In this document: positions 22,031 through 32,658 of the stretch, piece after piece | Position numbering within the stretch: the stretch's first letter is position 1 | How the letters are laid out: each line of letters opens with the position of its first letter | Source: Flavobacterium covae | Lineage (GTDB): Bacteria > Bacteroidota > Bacteroidia > Flavobacteriales > Flavobacteriaceae | Reading direction: 5' to 3' | Length of the DNA: 64,000 nucleotides | Assembly (NCBI GenBank): GCA_019565575.1 | Contig: CP067379.1 | Span: forward strand, 868,001 to 932,000 | Program-made: the position numbers and the translations under genes | The notes under the pieces: model-generated | Seen by the model: the letters and a program-made list of their open reading frames with translations, nothing else | Database searches by the model: none | What the model was told of the DNA's origin: nothing

Positions 22031-25000
22031 CTACAAATTTACCACTTCCACCTTTTCACCAACATAAACCAGTGATTTTTTTTCGATTTGATATCCCATT
22101 TCACTTAATGCTTTTTCATAATCCAGAAGTTGTTGAATATATTTTGGATGAGGTGTACCTGTTTTATAATCCAACAAAAAAGCTTTGTTTTTATTTATAA
22201 CTATTCTATCGGGGATATGATTTGACTCGCCTTTTTTTAGAATTGCTTTTTCATTATATACCACAACATCTTGAGTAAAAAAAACTGCTAATTCGGGATG
22301 TTCTATTATTTCTGTCAAAGTCGTTTTTATTTGATCTTCTTGTGATTTAATAATCAAACCATTTTCAACGGCTTTAATTAGGGCAAGTTCTATATCATTT
22401 TTTGTTTTTATGTACGATAATATTTCATGCAAAGTATTACCAAATTCTATAGCTTCTAGCTGTTTACTTCCCCACATCATAGCTTCTCGTTGAGCAATCT
22501 TAATAGCATCTGTATTAATTGTGGTTGTTATAGGCGGAATAACTTCTACTGGATTGACTATAGAATGTGCAGTAGATACTCGTTCTGGATTTCCAAAGTT
22601 GTATGATTGTTTTTCTTTATCAAATTCTTCTTGGCATTCAACATATTCTATAAAAAAGGAAGCTAAAGTATTAGGTAAATTTCCTTGTTTGTTCCGTTCT
22701 TTCCATGAGGATATAATATATAATTGCTCTTCAGGTCTGGTTAAGGCCACATAAAGGACATTTATATTATCTAACAAATCTTCTTGTATTTTTTGTTGAT
22801 ATACTTCAAAAGCTTTTGAACCATAATTTGTAACTTTACTAGATTTATCTATCAAGAACTTTTCTACTTCTTTTGTTTCTTCTGGCGCATCTAGCCACAT
22901 TTTTTCTCGTTTGTTCCGACTGTAATTTTCATCCGCAAAAGGAAAAATAACGACTGGAAATTCCAATCCTTTTGATTTATGTATTGTCATAATCCGGATT
23001 GCATTAGCTCCTTCTGATGTGGGTACACTTAACTTGTGCCCATTTTTTTCCCAATAATGTAGAAAATCAGGTATTGAAAATTGATTTTTTACATCTTTTT
23101 CTAATACAATATCTAGGAAATACTGTACATAAGCATTGTTTTTTTTTGCAGGAATGCCGTTTAAAATAATGTGTTCAACTAATTCGTATAACGATTTGCG
23201 GCGTATATTTTTAAAATCAATTGTTATTTGAAAATCTACTAACCATTTTTGTAATATTTCCTCATCTATTTTTTTTATTCCTTCTGCTATAAAATCATGG
23301 ATAGGCAATACTGTATTAAATTCTGTAGCTAAGTAATACAATGCTAAGGCTAATGCTTCTCGATCTTTTGTATTGGTAAGATAGCGAAGCATATTTAACA
23401 AAAACTGTACTTCCGAAGCTGTTTCGAGTAATAAACTTTCTGAAGAAATAACAGGTATATCTTGTTTGGTTAAATAATTAGCTAACAAAACACCTTTATT
23501 GTTACTTCTAACCAAAATAACTATTTCATTATAAGAGTATCCTTTTTGTTGAATTTCTAAAATAGTTTGCCAAGTCTTCTTTAGATACAAATCATCTTGC
23601 GAGATTTCTTCCTCATCGTCTAAGTTTATATCTGTTGCTTTAGGTAAAAAATGAATACTTACAAAACCTCCTTTTTTATTTTTAGTTTTCTGAAAACTTT
23701 TGTTTTCATATAAGTCTTTATAAGAATCTTCCTCAAACTTGAAAGATAAATGCTTAAAAAAAGCGTTATTAAAGTAAATTATATTTTCGCAACTTCTATA
23801 ATTGGTATCTAAATCTACTACCCTTTTATCTTTATTACTGAAAGGGTTGGTTTGATGGGCTAAACTGATAAACTGTTCTGCTTTTCCGCCTCTCCAACGA
23901 TAGATAGACTGCTTGGGATCGCCCACTAGAAGTAACGATCCTCGTACACCTTGCAAATCTTCACTTGAAAGAGCATTATCTATCAAAGGAATTAGATTTT
24001 GCCATTGCATTTCAGATGTATCTTGAAACTCGTCTATAAAAAAATGTTTATATTTTTCTCCCAGACGCTCATATATAAAGGGTGCAGGTTGGTTCTGAAT
24101 TTGTTCATTAATTAATTTATTAAATTCTGCAATTGACAAGATTTGTTGGTCTTCTTGTATACTTTTTAATTGATTACTAACCGTGTTTAATAAAGATAGA
24201 GGTGTAATATTTTTTAAAAAAAGCATCATATAGATCTTTCTTTTGAAATTGATTATAAATACCTTCTAAGACTTTTAATAATTCAGGAATACAAGATTCT
24301 ATAAGGGTTTTATCTTTAGCTGCTTTATTAACTTTTATGTCATCAAATTCATGATAGGTTTTATTAGTTGGGTTAAATTTTCCTTCTGCTATTCCCTGTA
24401 TATGTTTTGGAAAATGTCCTGCTGAAAATGATTTTAAATCAATTCCTTTATTTTCAATCCATTCTAATAATAAAGCTGCTTGACTCTTTGTTTCTTGAAG
24501 AATCCGTTCACATTGTTCTAACAAACGATTTCTTAACACTACAAAGTCTTGAATAGACTTATCTTTTAGTAGGGCTATTTCTTCTCGACTGTTTTCATTT
24601 GTAATTAATTTTCCTGTATTAAAAATTTCATTAGACACATCCCAAGATTTATCATCATCTGTCTTTTCCATTGTAAAATCAACCAACAACTTAGTTAATT
24701 CTGGATCATTACCCGCTTGGGCTACTATGGCATCTACGGCTTCTTGAAGTAAATTATCTGTATCTAAAGAAACCTCAAAAGTTATGGGTAAATTCAAATC
24801 AATTGCAAACGAACGGATTACTTTATGTGTAAACTTGTCAATCGTTGAAATATCAAAAGCGGCATAATTGTGAATTAGGTTTTTAATAATTGTTTGTGCT
24901 TTTGTTGTAATTTGATTTAGACTTAATCCTGTATCAGCCGCAATGTCTTGCATCAGATCAAGTGTTTTAGGAGCTGGATTATTGCTGGTAAAATCAAAAA

Positions 25001-25190
25001 GACTATTTACAATTCTGCTTTTCATTTCATGAACAGCTTTATTGGTAAAAGTAATAGCTAGAATATTTCGATACGCATCTTCTTTTGAGGATAATAAAAT
25101 AATTTTCAAATATTCTTTAACTAGAGTATATGTTTTACCTGCTCCTGCTGATGCGTTATAAATAGTGAAAGCGGAATTTTGTCTAGTCAT
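22031..25190 (-). CDS. AddA/RecB-like UvrD-family helicase-nuclease (one frameshift)
   Basis: The helicase-nuclease subunit for double-strand-break processing. Motifs in order: Walker A NASAGAGKTYTLVKEYL, motif Ia ITFTNKAVHEMKSRI, Walker B FIDEFQDTSEMQW, motif III VGDPKQSIYRWRGG, motif V MTIHKSKGLEFPVV, motif VI NVLYVALTRPEEQLYI and a C-terminal nuclease motif FLLDYKTGTPH. The frame breaks among the adjacent runs of six T and seven A at 24210-24222, one base too many; the corrected join reads LYDAFFKNITPLSLLNTV. The protein is about 1,053 residues. It pairs with the AddB-like gene at 16427-19185. Confidence 0.92.
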
Positions 25191-25322
25191 TTAAAAAAAA
25201 TTAAAAAGAATATTTTATCTACTCTTAATTTCATAAGCAGATAAAACACTGATAAAAAAGTAGTTAAATACTATTTAGTAAGAAATAAATAATAACTATT
25301 TCTTTATCCAAAGTTAATTGAT

Positions 25323-25330
25323 TAATTTTG
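25323..25330 (+). promoter_or_regulatory. Candidate -7 element for the superoxide dismutase gene
   Basis: TAATTTTG matches TAnnTTTG and lies 36 bases before the ATG at 25367. The -33 region is not clear. Confidence 0.45.
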
Positions 25331-25366
25331 ATTTCAAATTTATTAATTATTTAAAACAATAATATT

Positions 25367-25973
25367 ATGGCATTTGAATTACCGCAATTACCTTACGCAT
25401 ACGATGCGTTAGAACCTCATATTGATGCGAGAACTATGGAAATACACCATACAAAACACCATAATGCTTACACGACTAACTTAAATGCAGCAGTTGCTGG
25501 CACTGAATTAGAAGGTAAGTCAATAGAAGAAATCCTGAAAAATTTAGATATGACAAAAACTGCCATTCGTAATAATGGAGGTGGTTTTTACAATCACAAC
25601 TTATTCTGGACTGTGATGTCTCCAAATGGTGGTGGAGAGCCTACAGGCGAATTAGCTGGAAGCTATTGATTCAGCTTTTGGAAGTTTTGCTGCATTTAAA
25701 GAGGCTTTTACAAAAGCAGGTGCTACACAATTCGGTTCAGGGTGGGCTTGGTTATGTGTAAAAGAAGGCAAATTAGAGGTTTGTGCAACAGCTAACCAAG
25801 ACAATACATTAATGCCAGGTATAGGTTGTGGCGGCACACCAATCTTAGGAATGGATGTATGGGAACATGCTTATTACCTAAACTATCAAAACCGTCGTCC
25901 TGATTATATGGAAGCTTTTTTTAATGTAATTAATTGGGCAGAAGTAACCAAACGTTATAACGAAGCAAAATAA
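25367..25973 (+). CDS. Superoxide dismutase, Fe/Mn family (one frameshift)
   Basis: Detoxifies superoxide in the cytoplasm. Metal ligands are visible: His in [18 protein letters not shown], His in [11 protein letters not shown], and Asp and His in [22 protein letters not shown] is the usual family signature. The frame breaks at 25658-25659, where CTGAAG is read as CTGGAAG; the corrected join reads [15 protein letters not shown]. Corrected length is about 202 residues. Fe versus Mn use cannot be settled by eye. An inverted-repeat element directly follows the stop codon. Confidence 0.95.
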
Positions 25974-25976
25974 AAC

Positions 25977-26089
25977 AAAAAGGGTGTCCGAAAAATCAAA
26001 AGTGCGCGATCTTGCCTTTCCTACAAAAGAGAGGCTCGAACGAGGCAAATCAAACAATATTGATTCCTTATTTTTTGGACACCTTTTTT
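25977..26089. repeat. Short inverted-repeat element, small family copy 2 (bidirectional terminator position)
   Basis: The ends AAAAAGGGTGTCCGAAAAA and TTTTTTGGACACCTTTTTT are nearly complementary over about 19 bases. The interior has GCGATCTTGCC, GGCTCGAACGAGGC and CAATATTGATT, words shared with the other repeat copies. It fills the gap between the convergent sod and 5-FTHF cyclo-ligase genes and touches the latter's stop codon, so it probably acts as a terminator for both. Confidence 0.75.
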
Positions 26090-26655
26090 ATTTAAATTGT
26101 ATTACACCAAATGGTGTTACGCAGTAATCTAACATAATATCAGAAGTACTAACATCAGATATTAACTCCTCGGGATCAAAATAAGAAAGTCCTATTTTTA
26201 TTGTTTCAGGTTTACAAACTGATAAGAATTGATCATAAAATCCTTTTCCATAACCTACACGATTTCCTTTCTTATCATACGCTAATAAAGGCACAAAAAC
26301 TACATTTATTTTAGAAACAGGAACCTCTATACCTTCTACTGGTTCAGGAATACCATAATCATTCACTTGAAACTGTGTATTATCCGTTAAAAGATAATGA
26401 GTCATTTCTCTAGTCTCAAAATTAGATTTAGAAACTACCACTTCTTTATCTCTACCTGATAAAATCTGGAAGGATAAATTCAGTATTAATTTCTTTTTGT
26501 TTTTCAATAGGTAAAAAAAGATGAAAATACGTTTTATCCCAAATGGGTAAATCTAAACAATGATTAGCTATATTCAAACTATCATTCATAATTTCATCAA
26601 AAACAAGCGATTTACGCAATGTTTTATACTTTTCTCGAAGGTCTTTTTTATTCAT
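26088..26655 (-). CDS. 5-formyltetrahydrofolate cyclo-ligase (one frameshift)
   Basis: Converts 5-formyl-THF to 5,10-methenyl-THF using ATP. The N-terminus (MNKKDLREKYKTLRKSL) and the ATP-site motif VGYGKGFYDQFL are diagnostic. The frame breaks at 26468-26469, where plus-strand CTGAAG is read as CTGGAAG; the corrected join reads NTEFILQILSGRDKEV. Corrected length is about 189 residues. Its -7 promoter element ends 4 bases before the ATG, so the mRNA may be leaderless. It is divergent from uvrC. Confidence 0.93.
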
Positions 26656-26659
26656 AAGA

Positions 26660-26688
26660 CAAATTTAACAGAAAATAAATTAAATTTG
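26660..26688. promoter_or_regulatory. Divergent pair of TAAATTTG -7 elements
   Basis: TAAATTTG occurs on the minus strand at 26660-26667 (towards the 5-FTHF cyclo-ligase) and on the plus strand at 26681-26688 (towards uvrC). Each matches TAnnTTTG, and the two are only 13 bases apart. The core regions face away from each other, so the two transcripts probably compete for polymerase. Confidence 0.6.
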
Positions 26689-26716
26689 TTTGTTTTTCAT
26701 ATACTAAACTACCCGT

Positions 26717-28507
26717 ATGAGCTCTTCACTTGAACTTCAAATTCAAACACTACCTGATCAACCAGGTGTCTATCAATATTTTGATAAAGAAGGAAAGATT
26801 TTATATGTTGGAAAAGCAAAAAATTTAAAGAAACGAGTTTCTTCCTATTTCACTAAAACACATGATACAGCAAGAATTAATGTTTTAGTAAAAAAAATTA
26901 CCGAAATTAAACACATTGTAGTTCCAACCGAAACAGATGCTTTGTTACTAGAGAACAATCTGATAAAAAAACTACAACCTCGTTATAACATTAACCTAAA
27001 AGATGACAAAACCTATCCTTGGATTTGCATTAAAAATGAAGCTTTTCCCAGAATATTCCCTACAAGAAGAATGATTAAAGATGGATCTGAATATTTTGGC
27101 CCTTATACAAGTTTTAAAACAGTAAATACTATTTTAGAACTCATAAAAGAGCTTTATCCTTTACGTACTTGTAGTTATGATTTGAGCCAATCTAATATTA
27201 GATCTGGAAAATTCAAAGTTTGCCTCGAGTATCATATAGGTAATTGCAAAGGACCTTGTGAAGGCTATGAAACACAAGTTCGTTATCACGAACAAGTAAA
27301 TGCTATTCGAGAGATTTTAAAAGGAAATTTTAAAGATTCTTTACGCGACTTCAAAAAAATGATGCAAGAATTGGCTATGAACTTACAATTTGAAGAAGCT
27401 CAAAAAATAAAAGAAAAAATAGAAGTTTTAGAAAATTATCAAGCTAAATCAACTATATTAAATCCTAAAATCACTAATCTGGATGTCTTTTCAATTATTT
27501 CTGATGAAACAATGGCTTATATTAATTTTTTACAAATATCACATGGTGCCATTGTTCGATCTCATACAATGGAAATTAAGAAAAAATTAGAAGAAACCGA
27601 TTCAGAGCTTTTAGAATTGGGTATTATTGAACTACGTGAACGTTTTCATTTGAATGCCAAAGAAATCATTGCTCCTTTTGAAGTAAATCTAGGAGATAAA
27701 ATAACCGTGACTATTCCGAAATCTGGCGATAAAAAACAAATTTTAGACCTTTCAGAACGCAATGCTAAATATTACCGTTTAGATCAACTGAAACAAATTA
27801 AAATCGTAGACCCCGAAAGACATACTAATAGACTAATGGCACAGATGCAAAAAGATCTGCGTCTGAGCGTTGAACCCCGCCATATAGAATGCTTTGACAA
27901 TTCTAACATACAGGGCACTAATCCTGTTTCCGCCTGTGTTGTCTTTAAAAACGGAAAACCTAGTAAAAAAGACTATCGCCATTTTAATATCAAAACAGTA
28001 GAAGGTCCCAATGATTTTGCTTCTATGGAAGAAGTAGTCTACAGAAGATACAAACGCCTGTTAGAAGAACAAGAACCCTTGCCTCAACTTATCATTATAG
28101 ATGGAGGAAAAGGTCAACTCTCTTCCGCTTTAAAAAGTTTAGATGATTTAGGCTTAAGAGGAAAAATAGCTATAATAGGTATTGCTAAAAAATTAGAAGA
28201 AATTTTTTACCCTGGAGATTCCATTCCTTTATATCTTGATAAAAAATCAGAAACACTAAAAACCATCCAACATTTACGAAATGAAGCTCACCGATTTGGT
28301 ATTACCTTTCATAGAGATAAACGAAGCAAAAATGCAATACAATCAGAATTAGAACTAATTTCAGGAATAGGTGAAAAAACAAGAGAAATACTGCTAAAGC
28401 ACTTTAAAAGTGTAAAAAGAATTAAAGAAGCAACAGAAAAAGAAATTTCTGACGTTATAGGACTTTCAAAAGCCAAAAAAATTCACGACTTTTATGCTAA
28501 AAAATAG
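26717..28507 (+). CDS. uvrC: UvrABC excision nuclease subunit C
   Basis: Intact, 596 residues, full length for the family. The GIY-YIG nuclease domain is at residues 10-95 (PGVYQYFDKEGKILYVGKAK). A UVR segment lies around residue 205 (AMNLQFEEAQKIKEKIEVLE), then the RNase H-like nuclease domain (IECFDNSNIQGTNPVSACVV, IIIDGGKGQL), then helix-hairpin-helix motifs at the C-terminus (LELISGIGEKTREILLKHF). It makes the 3' and 5' incisions in nucleotide excision repair. Confidence 0.98.
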   Translation: MSSSLELQIQTLPDQPGVYQYFDKEGKILYVGKAKNLKKRVSSYFTKTHDTARINVLVKKITEIKHIVVPTETDALLLENNLIKKLQPRYNINLKDDKTYPWICIKNEAFPRIFPTRRMIKDGSEYFGPYTSFKTVNTILELIKELYPLRTCSYDLSQSNIRSGKFKVCLEYHIGNCKGPCEGYETQVRYHEQVNAIREILKGNFKDSLRDFKKMMQELAMNLQFEEAQKIKEKIEVLENYQAKSTILNPKITNLDVFSIISDETMAYINFLQISHGAIVRSHTMEIKKKLEETDSELLELGIIELRERFHLNAKEIIAPFEVNLGDKITVTIPKSGDKKQILDLSERNAKYYRLDQLKQIKIVDPERHTNRLMAQMQKDLRLSVEPRHIECFDNSNIQGTNPVSACVVFKNGKPSKKDYRHFNIKTVEGPNDFASMEEVVYRRYKRLLEEQEPLPQLIIIDGGKGQLSSALKSLDDLGLRGKIAIIGIAKKLEEIFYPGDSIPLYLDKKSETLKTIQHLRNEAHRFGITFHRDKRSKNAIQSELELISGIGEKTREILLKHFKSVKRIKEATEKEISDVIGLSKAKKIHDFYAKK

Positions 28508-28511
28508 CTAT

Positions 28512-30746
28512 ATGTCTAACCTAAAATCTACTAGTTGTTTGGCAACTATATTCTCCTTAAGGTTCATTGCTTATCTTATTTTTTTTTAACACAACTCTTT
28601 CCGCACAAGAACTCAACAAAAAACCTAAAATTGGTCTTGTTCTAAGCGGTGGTGGGGCTAAAGGACTCGCGCATATTGGCGCATTAAAAGAAATTGAAAG
28701 AGCAGGAATTAAAATAGATTATATAGGAGGTACAAGTATGGGGGCTATTATAGGTGGACTATATGCTTGTGGATATACAGCACATGAACTTGATTCTATC
28801 TTTAGCGAAACAGATCCAGACTCTATACTACGAGACAGAATACCTAGAGATAATCAAACTTTTTATGAAAAATACAACAATGAAGTATATGCTGTAACGC
28901 TTCCTTTTCAAAAATTAAGAATATCAGTTCCCAAAGGAATTTCAAAAGGTCTTTACAATTTTAACTTGATTAGCAAATTAACTCATTCATACCGACATAT
29001 TACGGATTTTAGTTTATTAAAAATCCCTTTCTTATGTATCACTACTGATTTAGAAACAGGTCAAGAAATAGTTTTAAAAAAAGGAAACTTACCATTAAGT
29101 TTATCCGCAAGTGGTGCCTTTCCCTCTTTATATTCTCCTGTACAAATAGAAAATCGTTTTTATATAGATGGTGGAGTAACTAATAACTTTCCCGTTGAAG
29201 AAGTAAAAAAAATGGGAGCCGATATAATCATAGCCATAGACGTACAAGATAACCTCAAAGATATTGATAACATAAGTGGAGCTACAGGTATATTATCTCA
29301 AATATCAAACTTTAGTACGTTACAAAATATTGAAAAGAAAAAACAATTAATTGATGTATATATTAAACCTAATATTAATCCCTATTCTGTCATTTCTTTT
29401 GAAGAAGGCAAAGAAATAATCCAAACAGGTGTAGATGCCTGTAAACCTCATTGGGAAAAATTAAAATCGTTAGGCATACACATTCCATCCTTTTCAAAAA
29501 AAGAAAAAGAAAACACATTAGATATAAATGGTATAGGCATTGAAGGATCTAAAAACTATACTAGAAGTTATTTTTTAGGAAAACTACGTTTTCTTCCTGA
29601 AAACAAAATTACTTACAATCAGTTACAGTCAGGATTAAACAATTTAAACGCTACCCAAAACTTTACCTCTATTACCTATGAATTTATTAAAAATAAAAAC
29701 AAAGATGATTTAATTATCAATGTTGTTGACAATCCCATAAAGACCTATCTTAAATTAGGTTTACATTATGATAATATTTTTAAATCTGGAATATTATTCA
29801 ACGTTACACAAAAAAAATTAATTTTTAAAAACGACGTAGGTTCTTTAGACTTAATACTAGGAGATAATACACGTTTTAACCTTGATTATTACATTGATAA
29901 CGGATACCGTTGGAGTTTTGGTTTTAAAAGCAATTATGATCAATTTAATAGAAACAGCAACATAGATTTCAAAGGAAACGAGCTGATAAATCATATCAAA
30001 AGAGATCCCATTGAAATTAGTTACAAATCATTATCAAATAAAACATACCTACAAACAATTTTTGCACAAAAATTCTTAATTGGTGCAGGAATAGAACATA
30101 AATATATAGATATAACATCCAATTCAACAGGTACTCTTTCTCCGCAATTAGATAAAAGCCATTATTTGAGTGCAATAGGATTTATGAGATTTGACTCGTT
30201 CGATAATAAATACTTTCCAAAGTCAGGTTGGTACTTTTTTGGTGACATTAACAGCATTTTTCATTCATCAAACTATTCAGATGATTTTGAAAAAGCTTCA
30301 CTATTCATGGCAGATATGGCATACGTAAAAACATTTTGGAATCATTTTTCTCTAAAAATACAATCAGAAGGAGGCTTTACTATAGGAAAAAAACTTAATC
30401 ATATTAATGATTTTATATTAGGAGGGTATGGATTTCATCATTTTGGAAATTTCAAACCTTTTTTAGGATATGATTTCTTATCAAAAAGTGGAGATAGTTA
30501 TGTAAAAGGAAGTTTAAGTTGCGATTATATATTTTATAAAAAACATCATCTTAACTTTACTGCTAATTTTTCTAATATAGGAAAAAAATATTTGATAATG
30601 GAGAATGGATTACAAAGCCTGACTATACAGGATATGGAATAGGATATGGATTGGAAACGCTCATTGGTCCCATTGAAATTAAACATTCTTGGTCTCCTGA
30701 AACTGCTAAACATTATACTTTTTTCAGTATAGGGTTTTACTTTTAG
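28512..30746 (+). CDS. Patatin-like phospholipase with C-terminal outer-membrane barrel (frameshifts at both ends)
   Basis: The patatin domain shows GLVLSGGGAKGLAHIGAL, nucleophile GGTSMGAIIGG (Ser) and catalytic Asp in FYIDGGVTNNFPV. The second half (residues about 320-740) is a POTRA/BamA-like barrel, as in PlpD-type type V secretion proteins, ending in Phe (SIGFYF). The seven-A run 30582-30588 is one short; corrected, the protein ends at 30746. A nine-T run (28579-28587) separates the likely start at 28512 and its signal peptide (MSNLKSTSCLATIFSLRF) from the body. Without that correction only a TTG at 28567 is available. Confidence 0.88.
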
Positions 30747-30782
30747 ATTTTATGTTAAAGATTTCTATAAAATTCAATTTTA

Positions 30783-30814
30783 TTGGTTTATTATTTGTAA
30801 AAAAGCTATTTTTG
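30783..30814 (+). promoter_or_regulatory. Promoter of the amino acid permease gene
   Basis: TTG at 30783-30785 and TATTTTTG at 30807-30814, spaced by 21 bases, match the Bacteroidota pattern. The ATG is 30 bases downstream. Confidence 0.55.
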
Positions 30815-30843
30815 AAACGATATAAACCAAACTTTTAAATTTT

Positions 30844-32289
30844 ATGTCTATTTGGAAAAGAAAATCTATTGATCTTTTATTAGCCGAGGCTTCTGACTCA
30901 GAAAAAGGTCTAAAAAGAACTCTGTCTTCTGGCGCCTTAGTTGCCTTAGGAATTGGAGCAATTATAGGGGCAGGACTATTTTCATTAACAGGTATTGCTG
31001 CTGCTGAAAATGCAGGACCCGCTGTAACTCTATCTTTTGTTCTAGCTGCAATTGGTTGTGCTTTTGCTGGATTATGTTATGCTGAATTTGCTTCAATGAT
31101 TCCAGTTGCAGGAAGTGCGTATACTTATTCTTATGCTACTATGGGCGAATTCATGGCATGGATTATTGGCTGGGATTTAGTATTAGAATACGCATTAGGT
31201 GCAGCAACAGTAGGAGTAAGCTGGTCTCGATATTTTCTAGAATTATTAAATAAATTTGGAATTCATTTACCTCATAGCTTAATATGTTCACCTTGGGAAA
31301 CTCTAAAATTAAGCGACGGTACAGTCATAGAAGGAGGTGTTATAAATTTACCTGCTGTTCTTATAGTTTCATTACTTTCCTTACTATTAATTAGAGGTAC
31401 AAAAGAATCCGCAAACTTAAATAACTTCCTAGTAATTTTAAAAGTTACCGTTGTAATACTTTTCATCATATTAGGATGGAATTATATCAACCCTAACAAT
31501 TACACCCCATATATTCCTGAAAATACAGGAGTAAAAGGTCAATTTGGATGGTCAGGTATTGCTGCTGGTGCCGCAACTGTATTCTTTGCTTTTATAGGTT
31601 TTGATGCTGTATCAACAGCAGCCCAAGAAGCAAAAAACCCACAAAAAGGTATGCCAATAGGTATATTAGGTTCTTTAATTGTTTGTACAATATTATATGT
31701 TCTTTTTGCACATGTTATGACAGGTTTAGTACCTTATTATGAATTTGCTGGAGATGCAAAACCAGCTGCAACTGCATTTGCTAAAACTCCTTATACATTT
31801 TTACAAACAGGCCTTATAGTTGCCGTATTAGCAGGCTATACCTCTGTAATGTTAGTTATGCTAATGGGACAAAGTCGCGTGTTTTACACAATGAGTAACG
31901 ACGGCTTATTACCAAAGTTTTTCAGCACTATTCATCCTAAATTCAGAACCCCTTGGAAAACAAATATATTTTTCTTAATCTTTGTTAGCATCTTTGCTGG
32001 TTTTGTTCCTGTGTCTGATTTAGGTCACATGGTAAGTATAGGAACTCTTTTGGCCTTTGTTTTAGTATGTATTGGCGTACTGGTAATGCGTGTTAAAATG
32101 CCTGACATTCCAAGAGCGTTTAAAACTCCATTAGTACCATTCGTTCCTATTGCAGGTATTTTGGTGTGTTTGTATTTAATGTATTCATTACCACTTGAAA
32201 GCTGGATGCGTTTAGTTATTTGGATGGCATTGGGTGTCATTATATACTTTATATACGGCAAAAAAAATAGTAAGCTTAATAAAGAATAA
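30844..32289 (+). CDS. APC-family amino acid permease (cationic amino acid transporter type)
   Basis: Intact, 481 residues with about 12 hydrophobic segments. The first helix carries the APC signature LGIGAIIGAGLFSLTGIAAA. Later features include FFAFIGFDAVSTAAQEAKNP and an Arg-rich cytoplasmic loop (MGQSRVFYTMSNDGLLPKFF) typical of YhdG/CAT-like transporters. It imports an amino acid by proton symport or exchange; the substrate cannot be read from sequence. It stands alone between its own promoter and a strong terminator. Confidence 0.9.
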   Translation: MSIWKRKSIDLLLAEASDSEKGLKRTLSSGALVALGIGAIIGAGLFSLTGIAAAENAGPAVTLSFVLAAIGCAFAGLCYAEFASMIPVAGSAYTYSYATMGEFMAWIIGWDLVLEYALGAATVGVSWSRYFLELLNKFGIHLPHSLICSPWETLKLSDGTVIEGGVINLPAVLIVSLLSLLLIRGTKESANLNNFLVILKVTVVILFIILGWNYINPNNYTPYIPENTGVKGQFGWSGIAAGAATVFFAFIGFDAVSTAAQEAKNPQKGMPIGILGSLIVCTILYVLFAHVMTGLVPYYEFAGDAKPAATAFAKTPYTFLQTGLIVAVLAGYTSVMLVMLMGQSRVFYTMSNDGLLPKFFSTIHPKFRTPWKTNIFFLIFVSIFAGFVPVSDLGHMVSIGTLLAFVLVCIGVLVMRVKMPDIPRAFKTPLVPFVPIAGILVCLYLMYSLPLESWMRLVIWMALGVIIYFIYGKKNSKLNKE

Positions 32290-32307
32290 TAAATTTATTT
32301 ATACCTT

Positions 32308-32346
32308 TTAAAAACCCAAGTTAAGAATTTTTAACTTGGGTTTTTT
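32308..32346 (+). terminator. Rho-independent terminator of the permease gene
   Basis: AAAACCCAAGTTA and TAACTTGGGTTTT pair around a short loop, followed by a T run, 19 bases after the permease stop. Confidence 0.85.
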
Positions 32347-32606
32347 ATACCCTAATTTTAATTCTATATTACGCATTAGAAATGGATTAGAATCTAGAAA
32401 AGCACTCCATTTTTACCTTCCATGCAAAACTATAGCTATAGCACAAAATTTCCGTGCCTTTTTACTTTCTCCTTTTTCCTAATATAAAATATGGGGAAGC
32501 AAAAAACACATCAGAATATTAAACACAAATCTTTTAAAATCTCTAAAAGGTCACTAAGATGATTTTATAACTATAATTTACATCCTTCTTTAAAAATCAT
32601 TAATAC
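32347..32606. other. Non-coding gap, nothing recognised
   Basis: Together with the two flanking hairpins this is a 369-base stretch without a gene. I see A/T-rich sequence with no open frame of note, no repeat copy and no RNA gene. Confidence 0.5.
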
Positions 32607-32637
32607 AAAAAAAGGCAATCATTTCTGATCGCCTTTT
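32607..32637 (-). terminator. Rho-independent terminator of lepA
   Basis: GGCAATCA and TGATCGCC pair with one mismatch around TTTC, flanked by seven A on the left that give a T run on the minus strand. It lies 21 bases past the lepA stop. Confidence 0.8.
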
Positions 32638-32658
32638 GATTATAAATTATTGTTCTTA

